Source: Natronincola peptidivorans
GTDB taxonomy: Bacteria > Bacillota > Clostridia > Peptostreptococcales > Natronincolaceae
NCBI RefSeq assembly: GCF_900111615.1
Contig: NZ_FOHU01000015.1
Location: 1 to 64,000 of the forward strand
Length of the DNA stretch: 64,000 nucleotides
Reading direction: 5' to 3'
The number at the start of each line of letters is the position of its first letter. Within the stretch, counting starts at the first letter, position 1. Both the position numbers and the translations under genes were made by a program. Below, piece by piece: positions 25,104-33,878 of the stretch. The notes under the pieces are model-generated. The model was given only the letters and a program-made list of their open reading frames with translations, searched no databases and was not told the origin of the DNA.

Positions 25104-25451
25104 GAGAAGCTTCTTCTATAGCTGCAAAGTTTCTTAGAAGTAAATATCTTTTTTGTATTTTAATAGAGATCTACCTATAGAATCCCTAGATGCTGGTGCT
25201 GTTCAATTGACCTTTCCTTTATAATATATAAGTGATTCTACTGACCATCCTAAGGCGTCACGGATAGTGCTGCGGCAAAAACACAGGGAAGTTTTATTTG
25301 ACACCAAAGCTATTCATTTTTATCTGGTATGCTTTTGCCTATCAGTACTGATTTCTTACTTATGCTATTTAAGCAGCTTAGCTTTTATTTGGTATTTTTT
25401 ATCTAGTTTGTCTTAAACAGATGATGCAAATGGAATTTAAATTTAGTCACT
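25104..25451. other. Intergenic debris after the hypothetical gene
   Basis: Besides the SRAP tail at 25175-25224, a plus-strand frame without start (about 25227-25416) stays open for some 60 codons (DHPKASRIVLRQKHREV, then a hydrophobic stretch) and may be another gene tail. CAGATGATGC at 25418-25427 resembles the end of the MITE-like repeat. No intact gene. Confidence 0.4.
25175..25224 (+). pseudogene. Duplicate of the SRAP gene 3' tail
   Basis: TATAGAATCCCTAGATGCTGG and the following bases through the stop codon match the last 48 bases of the SRAP gene (13019-13067) with about three mismatches, still encoding ESLDAGAVQLTFPL and stop. No upstream SRAP sequence is present. Confidence 0.75.
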
Positions 25452-25949
25452 TTATTTCTTTCTAATATTCGGACATTTATCTATAAGAAATGATTTGAAT
25501 TCATGTTCATTCCCCACTGTAAATCCATCCTTTTTAATCATCAACCCTTGCCTTTCTATCATCACAATATATAAGTTTTTAGTTTCTAGTAAGTTGGTAA
25601 TTTGCTCATAATTTATAGATAGATTAGACTGTCCCACAGTGCTTTTTAATTTATCTTCATAAAATGTATAGGTTGCTTGAGGTGAATCCCCATGTAATCC
25701 ATAAAAGTTTTTTATAATCTTGTTCTTTTTAAACAGATGCCCCTTGAAAAATAGAAATACTCCAAATATTGCTGTTAAAATTGTGAAAGGAAGAAAATCA
25801 CCCATCGAAGCAAGGATTATTGATGGTAAGGCTATTCCTCCTATGGCTATTATTCGAATTTTCTTCTCATAAATTTTGAAAGTTTCCTGTATGAATTCTG
25901 TTAATACATCTTCTTTTATCACTGTCTTATTTTCCAATAATACACTCAT
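25452..25949 (-). CDS. YcxB-like membrane protein
   Basis: A 165-residue protein with two adjacent hydrophobic segments (about residues 33-50 and 53-68) followed by a cytoplasmic YcxB-like domain (KSTVGQSNLSINYEQITNLLE then NLYIVMIERQGLMIKKDGF). YcxB proteins are of unknown function. ATG follows AAGGAGGAC. It is flanked by debris of the E2 and SRAP genes. Confidence 0.78.
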   Translation of the reverse strand: MSVLLENKTVIKEDVLTEFIQETFKIYEKKIRIIAIGGIALPSIILASMGDFLPFTILTAIFGVFLFFKGHLFKKNKIIKNFYGLHGDSPQATYTFYEDKLKSTVGQSNLSINYEQITNLLETKNLYIVMIERQGLMIKKDGFTVGNEHEFKSFLIDKCPNIRKK

Positions 25950-26035
25950 TAAATGTCCTCCTTATATGATTTATAAATCTCCCAATGCAGTATAGTCTAC
26001 AAAATATTTGCTTAGCATTTTCCATCAGCCTTTAA

Positions 26036-26165
26036 TAGATGATGCGTCATATGCAAAACCGAGGGTCGGCATGGAAACCGACCCCTACCATATGATACAG
26101 CCTTATTTTTTGTAGGGGCAGGTCTCTGTACCTGCCCGGATGTTATGCATTTTTCATCTAGGATG
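26036..26165. repeat. MITE-like palindromic repeat, full copy D
   Basis: The most complete copy: AATAGATGATGCGTCATATGC at the left and TATGCATTTTTCATCTAGGATG at the right (related inverted ends). It carries hairpins GGGTCGG/CCGACCC and GGGGCAGGT/ACCTGCCC and the CCCCTAC/GTAGGGG inverted pair between them. About 130 bases long with no coding capacity. Confidence 0.75.
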
Positions 26166-26167
26166 TC

Positions 26168-26368
26168 TATAATCCAAATCCATTTTCAATCATTTTCGTA
26201 AGCTTAGATAAAGCTCTAACTGCTGTGTACCATCAATGATATCATGGTCAACCAATGCTGTTATATGTATATATTCTCATATTTTAATTTTATCCCCTAC
26301 GACACCTGGTTTTTTAATAATTGAACCAACCGCAAAGCATAGTGGGTGAACACTTACTGGGACCACCT
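26168..26368 (-). pseudogene. Truncated duplicate of the E2-type acyltransferase gene 3' end
   Basis: Matches 11407-11607 at above 90% identity by eye, including the codons for the DHDIIDG catalytic segment. A one-base deletion near 26231 breaks the frame and homology ends abruptly at 26368. Together with repeat D it duplicates the repeat C/E2 junction. Confidence 0.85.
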
Positions 26369-26884
26369 ATATTGTTTTCTTACACTAAATTTCCATTTTT
26401 TGAAACTTTTATTCCGTTTTTGGTGTATATTATAGGTGGGGTTTTTTGTTTCCCCTTCAAAAGCACCTTAAAGCCTTGACATTTCTAACTAGTAATTACA
26501 ATAATTACATGATAATATAGTATTATCCTATTTACAGAATTAATCAAAATCAGGAAAATACTGATAATAACAGCTGCTTATTGGAAGTAACTAGCGAAAG
26601 TATTGATAACGTATTGAAATAGTAAATATTTCCAAAATTAACTTTTAAAGTAAGTTTCCTTATCATATACTGTATACTAGGAACTAAAGGAAGTAACAAT
26701 CACTAAACTGTTTAAAGGAGGGAAATGCAATATATTTTTTTTGCAATTATTCTATAATTACTTATTTGCAAAAGAATGTAGGAGTAATGTAGAAAGGCTT
26801 TGTAAGGTAAATATGGGAAAAAGCACAACAAATCGTAGTATTACTTTAAATTATGCTAGAAATATTATGGAGGTATAGTATCGT
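26369..26884. other. Non-coding stretch upstream of the RND operon
   Basis: AT-rich with no credible gene. GGAGG at 26870-26874 is the ribosome binding site of the adaptor gene. AGGAGGG at 26717-26723 is not followed by an open frame of any length. No clear promoter pair was assigned. Confidence 0.4.
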
Positions 26885-28102
26885 ATGTTAAGAATCAAAA
26901 AATCAATCAGTATGATTATGCTAATGCTTTTGACAGTGACATTTTTTGTAGGATGTGGAAGTAAGGAGGAAGAAACAGTAGCTGCACAGCTAACTGCTAT
27001 AGAGACTTACAGTGTAAAAACGGGGGATATTCAGCTTGTACATAATTCCTTTGGTAATATAAAGCCATTGAGAGAGGTGGCAATTGTACCTAAGGTTGCA
27101 GAAAAAGTAACAAGCATAATGAAGGATATGGGGGATAGAGTTGCTGAGGGAGATATTTTATTTTCCCTAGAGAAAACAAGTTTTTACCAACAATTAGACC
27201 AATTAGACGCTCAGCTTCGTCAACAGTTAATGCAGGCAGAGGCGGCTATGAGGCAGACTGAAATTCAGTACTATAGTGCAAAGGAAGACTATAACAGGAT
27301 GAAAGCCTTATATGAGGCACAGGCAGTATCCCGTCAAATGCTTGATACCCATGAAAATGCTTATAAGTTGGCAGAATCCCAATATAATAATGCAAAAGAC
27401 AACTACTATTTATTACAAAACAAGGTTTTAGTTGGAACAGCTGAAGACAATACTCATTTAACAGCAGAAGCTAAATCAGTTTTAGAAACCCAAAAAGAAT
27501 CAATCCTAAAAATGATAACAGATTCTGAAGTAAGGTCTCCTATTACAGGTATTGTTGCCAATCGCAATATTGAAATAGGCGAGATGGTTTCACCACAGAT
27601 GCCGGCCTTTACTGTTGTGGATATTGATGCTGTTGTCATAGAAACTGAAGTAACTGAAGGAATGATAAGCAGTATTTCTATTGGTCAAGAAACTGCTGTC
27701 TCTATTCAGGCATTAGATGGTAAAAAATTTACTGGAATTGTTGATTCTATCAGTCCTGTTGTATCAGAACAAAGAGTTGGTTATCCAGTGAAAATAATCA
27801 TTAATAATGTAACCCATGAAATTAGACCTGGTATGTTTGCAGAAATATCATTTGTCATAGATAATAGGAGCAATACTCTATTAGTTCCTATGGAAGCAGT
27901 ACTGACTATTGATGGTGTGAGCTCTGTATTTGTTTTAAAAGATAATGACATTGTTGCTAGGCAAATGGTTGAAACAGGAGCTAAGGATGGAGAGTACTTT
28001 GAAATAACCAAGGGCCTTCAGGAAGGTGATTTGGTTGTTGTAAAAGGTCAGCACTTTATTATTGATGGAGAAAAGGTACAGCCCGTGGGGGGTGTGCAAT
28101 AA
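26885..28102 (+). CDS. RND efflux periplasmic adaptor (HlyD/MFP family) lipoprotein
   Basis: A 405-residue membrane-fusion protein. Lipobox TFFVGC (Cys about 24) anchors it to the membrane outer face. Then come a barrel-sandwich half (VAIVPKVAEKVTSIMKDMGDRVAEGDIL), an alpha-helical hairpin (about residues 95-185), the second lipoyl half (RSPITGIVANRNIEIGEMV) and a beta-barrel/MP domain (HEIRPGMFAEISFVID). Stop and the next start overlap (TAATG), so it is coupled to the RND pump. No TolC-like partner is encoded here. Confidence 0.92.
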   Translation: MLRIKKSISMIMLMLLTVTFFVGCGSKEEETVAAQLTAIETYSVKTGDIQLVHNSFGNIKPLREVAIVPKVAEKVTSIMKDMGDRVAEGDILFSLEKTSFYQQLDQLDAQLRQQLMQAEAAMRQTEIQYYSAKEDYNRMKALYEAQAVSRQMLDTHENAYKLAESQYNNAKDNYYLLQNKVLVGTAEDNTHLTAEAKSVLETQKESILKMITDSEVRSPITGIVANRNIEIGEMVSPQMPAFTVVDIDAVVIETEVTEGMISSISIGQETAVSIQALDGKKFTGIVDSISPVVSEQRVGYPVKIIINNVTHEIRPGMFAEISFVIDNRSNTLLVPMEAVLTIDGVSSVFVLKDNDIVARQMVETGAKDGEYFEITKGLQEGDLVVVKGQHFIIDGEKVQPVGGVQ

Positions 28103-31100
28103 TGAAAATATCAGATATAGCCATTAAAAGACCTGTATCAGTAATAATGCTGGTAATGATGATTATTGTCTTAGGTGCAGTGTCCTTTATGGGGCTAAAT
28201 TTGGACTTTTTTCCCGATATAGCTTTTCCTATGGCAGTTGTTATTACAGAATATGATGGTGTTGGTCCTCAGGAAATTGAAACCATTATAACTAGACCCG
28301 TTGAACAGGTCATGGGTACAGTTGATAACTTTAAAAGTGTTTCTTCTGTATCATCAAATGGGATGTCTATGGTGATGGTGGAATTTACACAGGGAACCAA
28401 TATGGATTATGCTGCTCTGCAAATGAGAGAGAGCGTAGATATGGTTAAGGGAATGTGGCCTAATGAGGTACGCAATCCCATGATATTTCAGTATGATATG
28501 AGTATGATTCCAATTATTCAGTTTGGAATGTCCTACGGTGATGACCTTGCTGGGTTAAAGACTTTGGCAGAGGATCATGTAAGGGATCGTCTAGAACGTA
28601 TTAACGGAGTTGCTGCTGTAGATATATATGGCGGGCTTGAAGACGAAATCAAAATTAGTATCATCCCTCACAAAATGCAGGGTTACGACCTATCCTTAAA
28701 CCAAGTATCTCAAGCATTGAGAATGGAGAATCTTAGTCGACCCGGCGGATTGTTGACTGAAGGAAAGTATCAATATACAGTAAGAACTACTGGCGAGTTT
28801 GACACTATTGATGAAATTAGAAATTTACCCATTGCTACATCCAGAGGAATCATAAGATTATCTGATATAGCAGAAGTTACCCAAGGATATAAAGATGCTT
28901 ATGTAAATGCCACCATGAATGGAGATCCAACGGTATTAGTTCAAATCAGGAAACAATCTGGATTTAATACCGTTAGAGTATCTGATAGCATTAATGATGA
29001 GCTTGATTTGATAAAAGAAGAGTTATCGGATGTAGAGTTTAGAACGATATTTGACCAAGCAGATTTTGTTAAGGAATCCCTAGGCAGTGTAACAAGGAAT
29101 GCCTTCGCTGGTGGTATACTGGCAATTTTTGTACTGCTAATTTTTTTGAAAAATATTAGAACTACCTTTATTGTAGGGGCGGCAATTCCAATATCGATTA
29201 TTACCACATTTATCCTTATATACTTTAGTGGAATTACCCTAAATATGATGTCCCTTGGAGGCTTAGCTCTGGGTATTGGAATGCTGGTGGATAGCGCAAT
29301 TGTTGTACTGGAAAGTATATTTAGATATCGTGAGGAGGGCTATAGTCGTATCGATGCTGCTAGAGAAGGTAGTAAAGAGGTTGCAATGGCTGTAACAGCA
29401 TCCACTATGACGACTGTAGCGGTGTTTTTACCAATTGCCTTCATTCGCGATAATATGGCTATTGAGATGTTCAGAGAGCTTGCTTTAACAGTTGCCTTTT
29501 CTCTACTTGCTTCATTAGTAATTTCCTTAACCTTAGTACCTATGTTGGCTTCCAAGATTTTAAAAATAGATCGTAATGGCGACAAAACAAAGAGAACACC
29601 CCTTGCTATCATAGGTCGAGGATTTGACAAGCTGATGAAAAGAGTTGAAATTAAGTATGAAGGCCTATTAAGTTGGTCCATAGGCCATAGAAAAACAATC
29701 GTTACTGGAACCCTTATATTGTTTGTTCTTAGCATTGGAATGGCTACCTTATTTACTGGAGCTGAGTTTTTTCCAGATGCTGATGAAGGTATGTTTACTG
29801 TTAGTATTGAATTACCAAAAGGATATACACTGGAAGAAACCTCTAAAATAGCTGCTGCAGTGGGAGAACGTGTTCAAGAGTTCCCAGAACTAGACTATCT
29901 CTTTGTTTTAGAAGGTGATGATGGTGATCCCAGTGCAGCAGTAATCTATGCATCCTTTGGCTCTAGACTAGATCGTGATAAGGGGATCGAGGAGCTACTG
30001 GACGAGGTTCGTGATAAGCTACAGGGAATTGCTGGTGCCAAAATAGGCGTGCAAAAATTTGACATGATGCAAATGGGGGCAGGCGGTAGCCCCATAACTG
30101 TAAATATAAAGGGTGATGACCTAGAAACTTTAGAATCTCTAGCAGAAGTAGTGGTTGATGAGGTAAGCTTAGTTCCAGGAACTAGAGAAGTATCATCCTC
30201 TATTCAACAGACTGTACCAGAGGCTCAGGTGAAAATTAATAGAGACAAAGCATCACAATACGGTGTATCTACCTATACCTTGGCTGAAACCATTCAAACA
30301 GCCATTATGGGTCAGACGGTTACAAGGTATAGAGTAAGTGGTGAAGAAATAGATGTGAGCTTAAGGTTTCATGAGGGCTGGAGAAGTGAATTAAGTGATT
30401 TGCAAAAAATCTATGTAACCTCTCCCATGGGACAGCAGATTCCACTTCAAGAGCTGGCTGATATATACTATGGAGAGGCACCCGCCAGTATATCAAGGGA
30501 TAATCAAGTAAGACAGGTAACTGTTACGGGAGATATCAGTGGAAGAGACTCTCGAAGTGTATTTGTTGATATACAAAATAGAATCAATGCAATGAATGTA
30601 CCCAATGGATACGAGGTAACCTTAGGTGGAGAAAATGAGGAAATGATTGCGGCAGCAAAGGCATTTGCCCTTGCCCTGATCCTGGCTATATTACTAGTCT
30701 ATATGATTATGGCATCACAGTTTGAATCCCTACTGCATCCATTTATCATTATGTTTACTGTACCACTGGCCTTTATAGGAATAGCCCTTGCTATGTCTAT
30801 AACAAGGAAGCCCTTTAGTGTCCCAGCATTTACAGGGATCATCATGCTGACAGGTATTGTTGTAAACAATGCCATCGTACTTGTGGATTATATTAATACC
30901 CTCAGGAAAAGGGGAATGGAAAGAGCAGAAGCTATTCGTAAAGCCGGGCCTATTAGATTAAGACCTATTCTCATGACTTCCCTAACAACAGTGCTAGGAC
31001 TTATCCCATTGGCACTAGGTATAGGAGAAGGTGCAGAACAGCAAGCACCAATGGCTATTACAGTAATTGGTGGATTAAGCTTCGCTACCCTGTTAACACT

Positions 31101-31197
31101 AGTGTTTATTCCAGTTGTGTATACATTGTTTGATGACTTTAAAAACTGGGCTGTAAGGAAGATATTAAAAAGAAAAGATAAGACTTTAAGTGCATAG
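28102..31197 (+). CDS. RND-family efflux permease (HAE1/AcrB-like)
   Basis: A 1031-residue inner-membrane proton-driven exporter with the usual 12-helix plan: TM1 after IAIKRPVSVIM, large extracytoplasmic loops, and TM4 carrying GMLVDSAIVVLES. Only the first of the usual Asp-Asp/Asn pair is kept, the second position being Ser. TM10 has GIVVNNAIVLVDY, and the C-terminal half repeats the fold. Substrate unknown. RND pumps of this size occur in clostridia without an outer membrane. Confidence 0.93.
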   Translation: MKISDIAIKRPVSVIMLVMMIIVLGAVSFMGLNLDFFPDIAFPMAVVITEYDGVGPQEIETIITRPVEQVMGTVDNFKSVSSVSSNGMSMVMVEFTQGTNMDYAALQMRESVDMVKGMWPNEVRNPMIFQYDMSMIPIIQFGMSYGDDLAGLKTLAEDHVRDRLERINGVAAVDIYGGLEDEIKISIIPHKMQGYDLSLNQVSQALRMENLSRPGGLLTEGKYQYTVRTTGEFDTIDEIRNLPIATSRGIIRLSDIAEVTQGYKDAYVNATMNGDPTVLVQIRKQSGFNTVRVSDSINDELDLIKEELSDVEFRTIFDQADFVKESLGSVTRNAFAGGILAIFVLLIFLKNIRTTFIVGAAIPISIITTFILIYFSGITLNMMSLGGLALGIGMLVDSAIVVLESIFRYREEGYSRIDAAREGSKEVAMAVTASTMTTVAVFLPIAFIRDNMAIEMFRELALTVAFSLLASLVISLTLVPMLASKILKIDRNGDKTKRTPLAIIGRGFDKLMKRVEIKYEGLLSWSIGHRKTIVTGTLILFVLSIGMATLFTGAEFFPDADEGMFTVSIELPKGYTLEETSKIAAAVGERVQEFPELDYLFVLEGDDGDPSAAVIYASFGSRLDRDKGIEELLDEVRDKLQGIAGAKIGVQKFDMMQMGAGGSPITVNIKGDDLETLESLAEVVVDEVSLVPGTREVSSSIQQTVPEAQVKINRDKASQYGVSTYTLAETIQTAIMGQTVTRYRVSGEEIDVSLRFHEGWRSELSDLQKIYVTSPMGQQIPLQELADIYYGEAPASISRDNQVRQVTVTGDISGRDSRSVFVDIQNRINAMNVPNGYEVTLGGENEEMIAAAKAFALALILAILLVYMIMASQFESLLHPFIIMFTVPLAFIGIALAMSITRKPFSVPAFTGIIMLTGIVVNNAIVLVDYINTLRKRGMERAEAIRKAGPIRLRPILMTSLTTVLGLIPLALGIGEGAEQQAPMAITVIGGLSFATLLTLVFIPVVYTLFDDFKNWAVRKILKRKDKTLSA

Positions 31198-31214
31198 GGA
31201 ATTTTATATAATAG

Positions 31215-31246
31215 AAATACCACCTTCAAAAAAGAGGGTGGTATTT
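31215..31246 (+). terminator. Terminator of the RND operon
   Basis: AAATACCACCTTC and GAGGGTGGTATTT form a 13-bp stem (one G-T pair) with a 6-base A-rich loop, followed by TTTTGCT, 18 bases after the stop codon. Confidence 0.85.
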
Positions 31247-31255
31247 TGCTACATC

Positions 31256-31470
31256 ATTCTTTATGCTTTAAAACCTTTTTTAAGTATTTCTCTACTTCTA
31301 TTTCTGCTTCAGCATTAATGATATCTACTTTGATCCCTGCTCTTTCCGCCATCTCAGCATAGGGTTTTCCATTTATCTCGATGTTTTGGCCACTATTTTC
31401 ATCCAATGAATAATATCACTGTAAACCTCTTGTTTATTTATTGCATTTAACATTTCATGGCATCCGCCTG
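31256..31470 (-). pseudogene. Fused remnants of the hydrolase and sirtuin gene ends
   Basis: On the minus strand, 31401-31470 matches the 3' end of the lysophospholipase-like gene (DIIHWMK) and 31256-31352 matches the 3' end of the sirtuin gene (AGIKVDIINAEAEIEVEKYL). The order is the same as in the intact pair at 35436-37120, but both genes have lost their 5' parts. A novel in-frame joint, GQNIEINGKPYAEM, links into the sirtuin part. Confidence 0.75.
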
Positions 31471-31493
31471 TATAATGTTTATCTAATTCGTCT

Positions 31494-31571
31494 TAGAAAG
31501 ATCATGCGTAATATATTACATATTCGGGCGACCTGTGGTCGCCCGATTCCTGCACATTTTACATCAAAGGC
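31494..31571. repeat. MITE-like repeat, copy E
   Basis: TTAGAAAGATCATGCGTAAT opens it and CCTGCACATTTTACATCAAAG closes it, with the hairpin GGGCGACC/GGTCGCCC inside. Its left 40 bases are the reverse complement of 3557-3597 in copy A. Confidence 0.65.
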
Positions 31572-31617
31572 ATCACAACATTATTTTACATTTAAATATA
31601 GAACCTCCTGAAAATTT

Positions 31618-31870
31618 CTAATTCAAATCACTATTTATCGATTTCTCCAAGGCAGCTTCTATATAAATGGTCTGTACATCTGTAAAAACCTCTTCTGCTA
31701 CTTCTAGAGATAACTTTATCCTTTGTTTTCACCAGTGCTTCCGCCGATTCTAGTCTATGCAATTCTATACTATTACCTTCTCCATGCAAGCATAAAACCC
31801 TTTTATAAAACCAAGGGCAATCGCCATGTCCCCTTGGCCTTCTTAGCCTTCATTATGCAAAAAAGACCAA
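31618..31870 (-). pseudogene. Decayed coding remnant
   Basis: Minus-strand frames give coherent protein pieces in different phases: DMAIALGFIKGFYACMEKVI, then HRLESAEALVKTKDKVI, then LEVAEEVFTDVQTIYIEAAL to a stop at 31618. Stops and shifts separate them. It looks like a pseudogene of a roughly 90-residue helical protein; the family is not recognised. Confidence 0.45.
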
Positions 31871-31901
31871 CCATATAATTAGCTGATCTTGTTGTAAAAC
31901 A

Positions 31902-32435
31902 TTATTTTATCGTTTTAAGGTAATCTGTAAAGGAGCTGGTAGGCAGCATCCTTCTTTTAGAAATCATATTGCTCCATATTTGATTTCCAGCTGTTTCGTC
32001 TATGTACCCAGCATCTAATGCCGCTACTAATATGCTTGCAGTATCCACATGCTCCAATTGATATTTTCCCACGTATTTGGATATATCCTTAAGATTATTG
32101 CTGGCAATAATTCCTTCATGTGTCTTTGCTAAAGCTATAGCTGCTGCTTCACCTTTACCTATAATTCCTTCTCCTTTAGATGGAGCAATTGATAATTCAT
32201 AGTAAATCTGATAGGCATCTGTGTTTGTTAAAATTTCTTTGGTGAAAATATCTCCACTCAAGCAAAGCTGATTCACTTTACGCTTTATGTGGGGAATGCT
32301 TGGATTTGATAATCCATTATAAACTTGCTTAGGTAATACAATTCTTCCTGGATATAATTTAAATAATATATTTTCTTCTTTTACCCACAGAAAAGAAGAT
32401 ATGCAATCTGTATCAAAAAACAGTTTATTAGTCAT
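31902..32435 (-). CDS. PIN-domain (DUF3368-like) putative ribonuclease toxin
   Basis: A 177-residue protein beginning KLFFDTDCISSFLW, the first acidic strand of a PIN nuclease (Asp8/Asp10). It continues with IVLPKQVYNGLSN, then GKGEAAAIALA and IIASNNLKDISKYV, as in DUF3368-type VapC relatives. These are Mg-dependent RNases in toxin-antitoxin systems. The ATG at 32435 overlaps the stop of the protease gene (ATGACTAA), so expression is coupled. Third gene of an XRE/protease/PIN module. The toxin role is inference. Confidence 0.78.
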   Translation of the reverse strand: MTNKLFFDTDCISSFLWVKEENILFKLYPGRIVLPKQVYNGLSNPSIPHIKRKVNQLCLSGDIFTKEILTNTDAYQIYYELSIAPSKGEGIIGKGEAAAIALAKTHEGIIASNNLKDISKYVGKYQLEHVDTASILVAALDAGYIDETAGNQIWSNMISKRRMLPTSSFTDYLKTIK

Positions 32436-33186
32436 AATTTTCTTCCTCTTGTTCATTATGACCGTAAACAATGTCTCCTCTAAAACCATTTAGCAATATT
32501 TCTTCATATTTCCCAGTTGAGATGAGGCCCTTGCTTTTTATTTGATCCGCTAGTTTAATATATTTGCCAAAGGTAGCATATTGCTTATCCTCTGGTGTAG
32601 GTATATACAGTTTATCATCATAACCAAGCTTTATTGCAGAAGCTATGATCCCCTTCTTCATGGCATTGGCTGTTTCATGGGTTAAATATCCATCATTGAC
32701 TAGTCTCCATAATGTCGCCTGTCTACTTAATCCATAGTATTGTTCTATTTTTACAACATCGCCTATTTCTAGATATAGCTTTTCTTTTTTGAGTTTATTT
32801 TTTATAAAGTCTGTCAAAGACTCATAAGGTGCTAAAAAATAGGATGCAAACAGATCTGCTTCTTTTTCCTGTGGATCCTTATTTATCTCAAGATCTTTGG
32901 AGCACACAATGCTTTTATAGTCTTCATGAAAAAATAAATGATACAGTTCATGAGCGATTGTAAAACGCTGTCTCCCATAAGTTGAGGTTGAATTAATACC
33001 GATTATTTTATTTCTCCTATCCTTAATGCACATACCACTCATTTGACTACTCATAGGATAAAAAACCATGGTTAAGTCATCATTATTATGAAGTAAAGAG
33101 AAGATATCAATAGGAGAGTGGCTGTCCTCCCCAAAATTCTTACGTAAGCTTATGGCTTCCCCATTTATTTCTATTTTCTCTTTCAA
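32428..33186 (-). CDS. ImmA/IrrE-family metallopeptidase
   Basis: A 252-residue COG2856-type protein with the zinc motif H79-E-L-Y-H83 (FTIAHELYHLFFHED) and a downstream EKEAD (Glu109) third ligand, as in ImmA and IrrE, which cleave or inactivate XRE-type repressors. The C-terminal half (from about 150) is helical and less conserved. The start is TTG after GAGGGGG. It lies between an XRE regulator (2-base gap) and a PIN nuclease (8-base overlap), which makes the XRE protein its probable target. Confidence 0.88.
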   Translation of the reverse strand: MKEKIEINGEAISLRKNFGEDSHSPIDIFSLLHNNDDLTMVFYPMSSQMSGMCIKDRRNKIIGINSTSTYGRQRFTIAHELYHLFFHEDYKSIVCSKDLEINKDPQEKEADLFASYFLAPYESLTDFIKNKLKKEKLYLEIGDVVKIEQYYGLSRQATLWRLVNDGYLTHETANAMKKGIIASAIKLGYDDKLYIPTPEDKQYATFGKYIKLADQIKSKGLISTGKYEEILLNGFRGDIVYGHNEQEEENYD

Positions 33187-33188
33187 AT

Positions 33189-33527
33189 CTATTCCCCCTC
33201 AAGCAAGTCTTCCATGAATCGCAGATTTAGAGCAATTTTATTCATAGCCGCTATTGTCTCTAAATCCTCCATGGCTACACTCTTTGCTCTAAGAGCTATA
33301 GGTATTGGCATAAATTCGCTAGATTCATTTGTAAAGTATTCTATTGTGCAGCCAAATAGCTCTGCTGCCTTTTCAAGTATATCTACACTAAATTGTCTTT
33401 CATTTTTCTCGCATTTTGAAATATAGCTCTGATCAACATCTAGATACTGAGCCATTTGACTTTGTGTCAGTCCTATCCTATTTCGCAACTCATTAAATCT
33501 CTTACCTGTCAGTTCAGAATTTAACAT
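33189..33527 (-). CDS. XRE-family repressor/antitoxin
   Basis: A 112-residue protein with an N-terminal helix-turn-helix (RIGLTQSQMAQYLDVDQSYI then SKCEKNERQFS, residues about 10-65) and a short C-terminal helical tail. ATG at 33527 is 6 bases after GGGGAGG; the longer frame from 33572 lacks a site and runs into the promoter. First gene of the module, expected to repress its own promoter at 33552-33607. Confidence 0.88.
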   Translation of the reverse strand: MLNSELTGKRFNELRNRIGLTQSQMAQYLDVDQSYISKCEKNERQFSVDILEKAAELFGCTIEYFTNESSEFMPIPIALRAKSVAMEDLETIAAMNKIALNLRFMEDLLEGE

Positions 33528-33551
33528 AGTTACACCTCCCCTTATACTGTT

Positions 33552-33607
33552 ATTATATGTTATGTTTGTCATAAAATCAACTTGTTATTAACATGTAATT
33601 ATGACAA
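33552..33607 (-). promoter_or_regulatory. Promoter and inverted-repeat operator of the XRE/protease/PIN module
   Basis: Minus strand: TTGATT (33575-33580), 17-base spacer, TATAAT (33552-33557). A perfect 9-bp inverted repeat, TTGTCATAA (33566-33574) and TTATGACAA (33599-33607), places one half-site between -35 and -10 and the other just upstream of -35, an arrangement fit for autorepression. Confidence 0.65.
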
Positions 33608-33878
33608 GATAAAGGATGTTTTAAAAAAAGGTAGAAAAGCAGCGATCACCTTCAATAAATATTTTAGCCCACCTCCAGATGGGGCCACAGGGACCTTTTG
33701 TTTGCCATCAAAGCTGCTTAATTTTATCTACCAAAGGAATAGGACCTAGTCTGAAAATGAAAAATTTGATATAATTTGACCAACATAGTAAAATACATCA
33801 GTAAAACAAATACATGTATGTCCTTGCCCCATGATTGTCTATAATGAACTAGTTATGCTAAATGGAGGTGCTTTAAAG

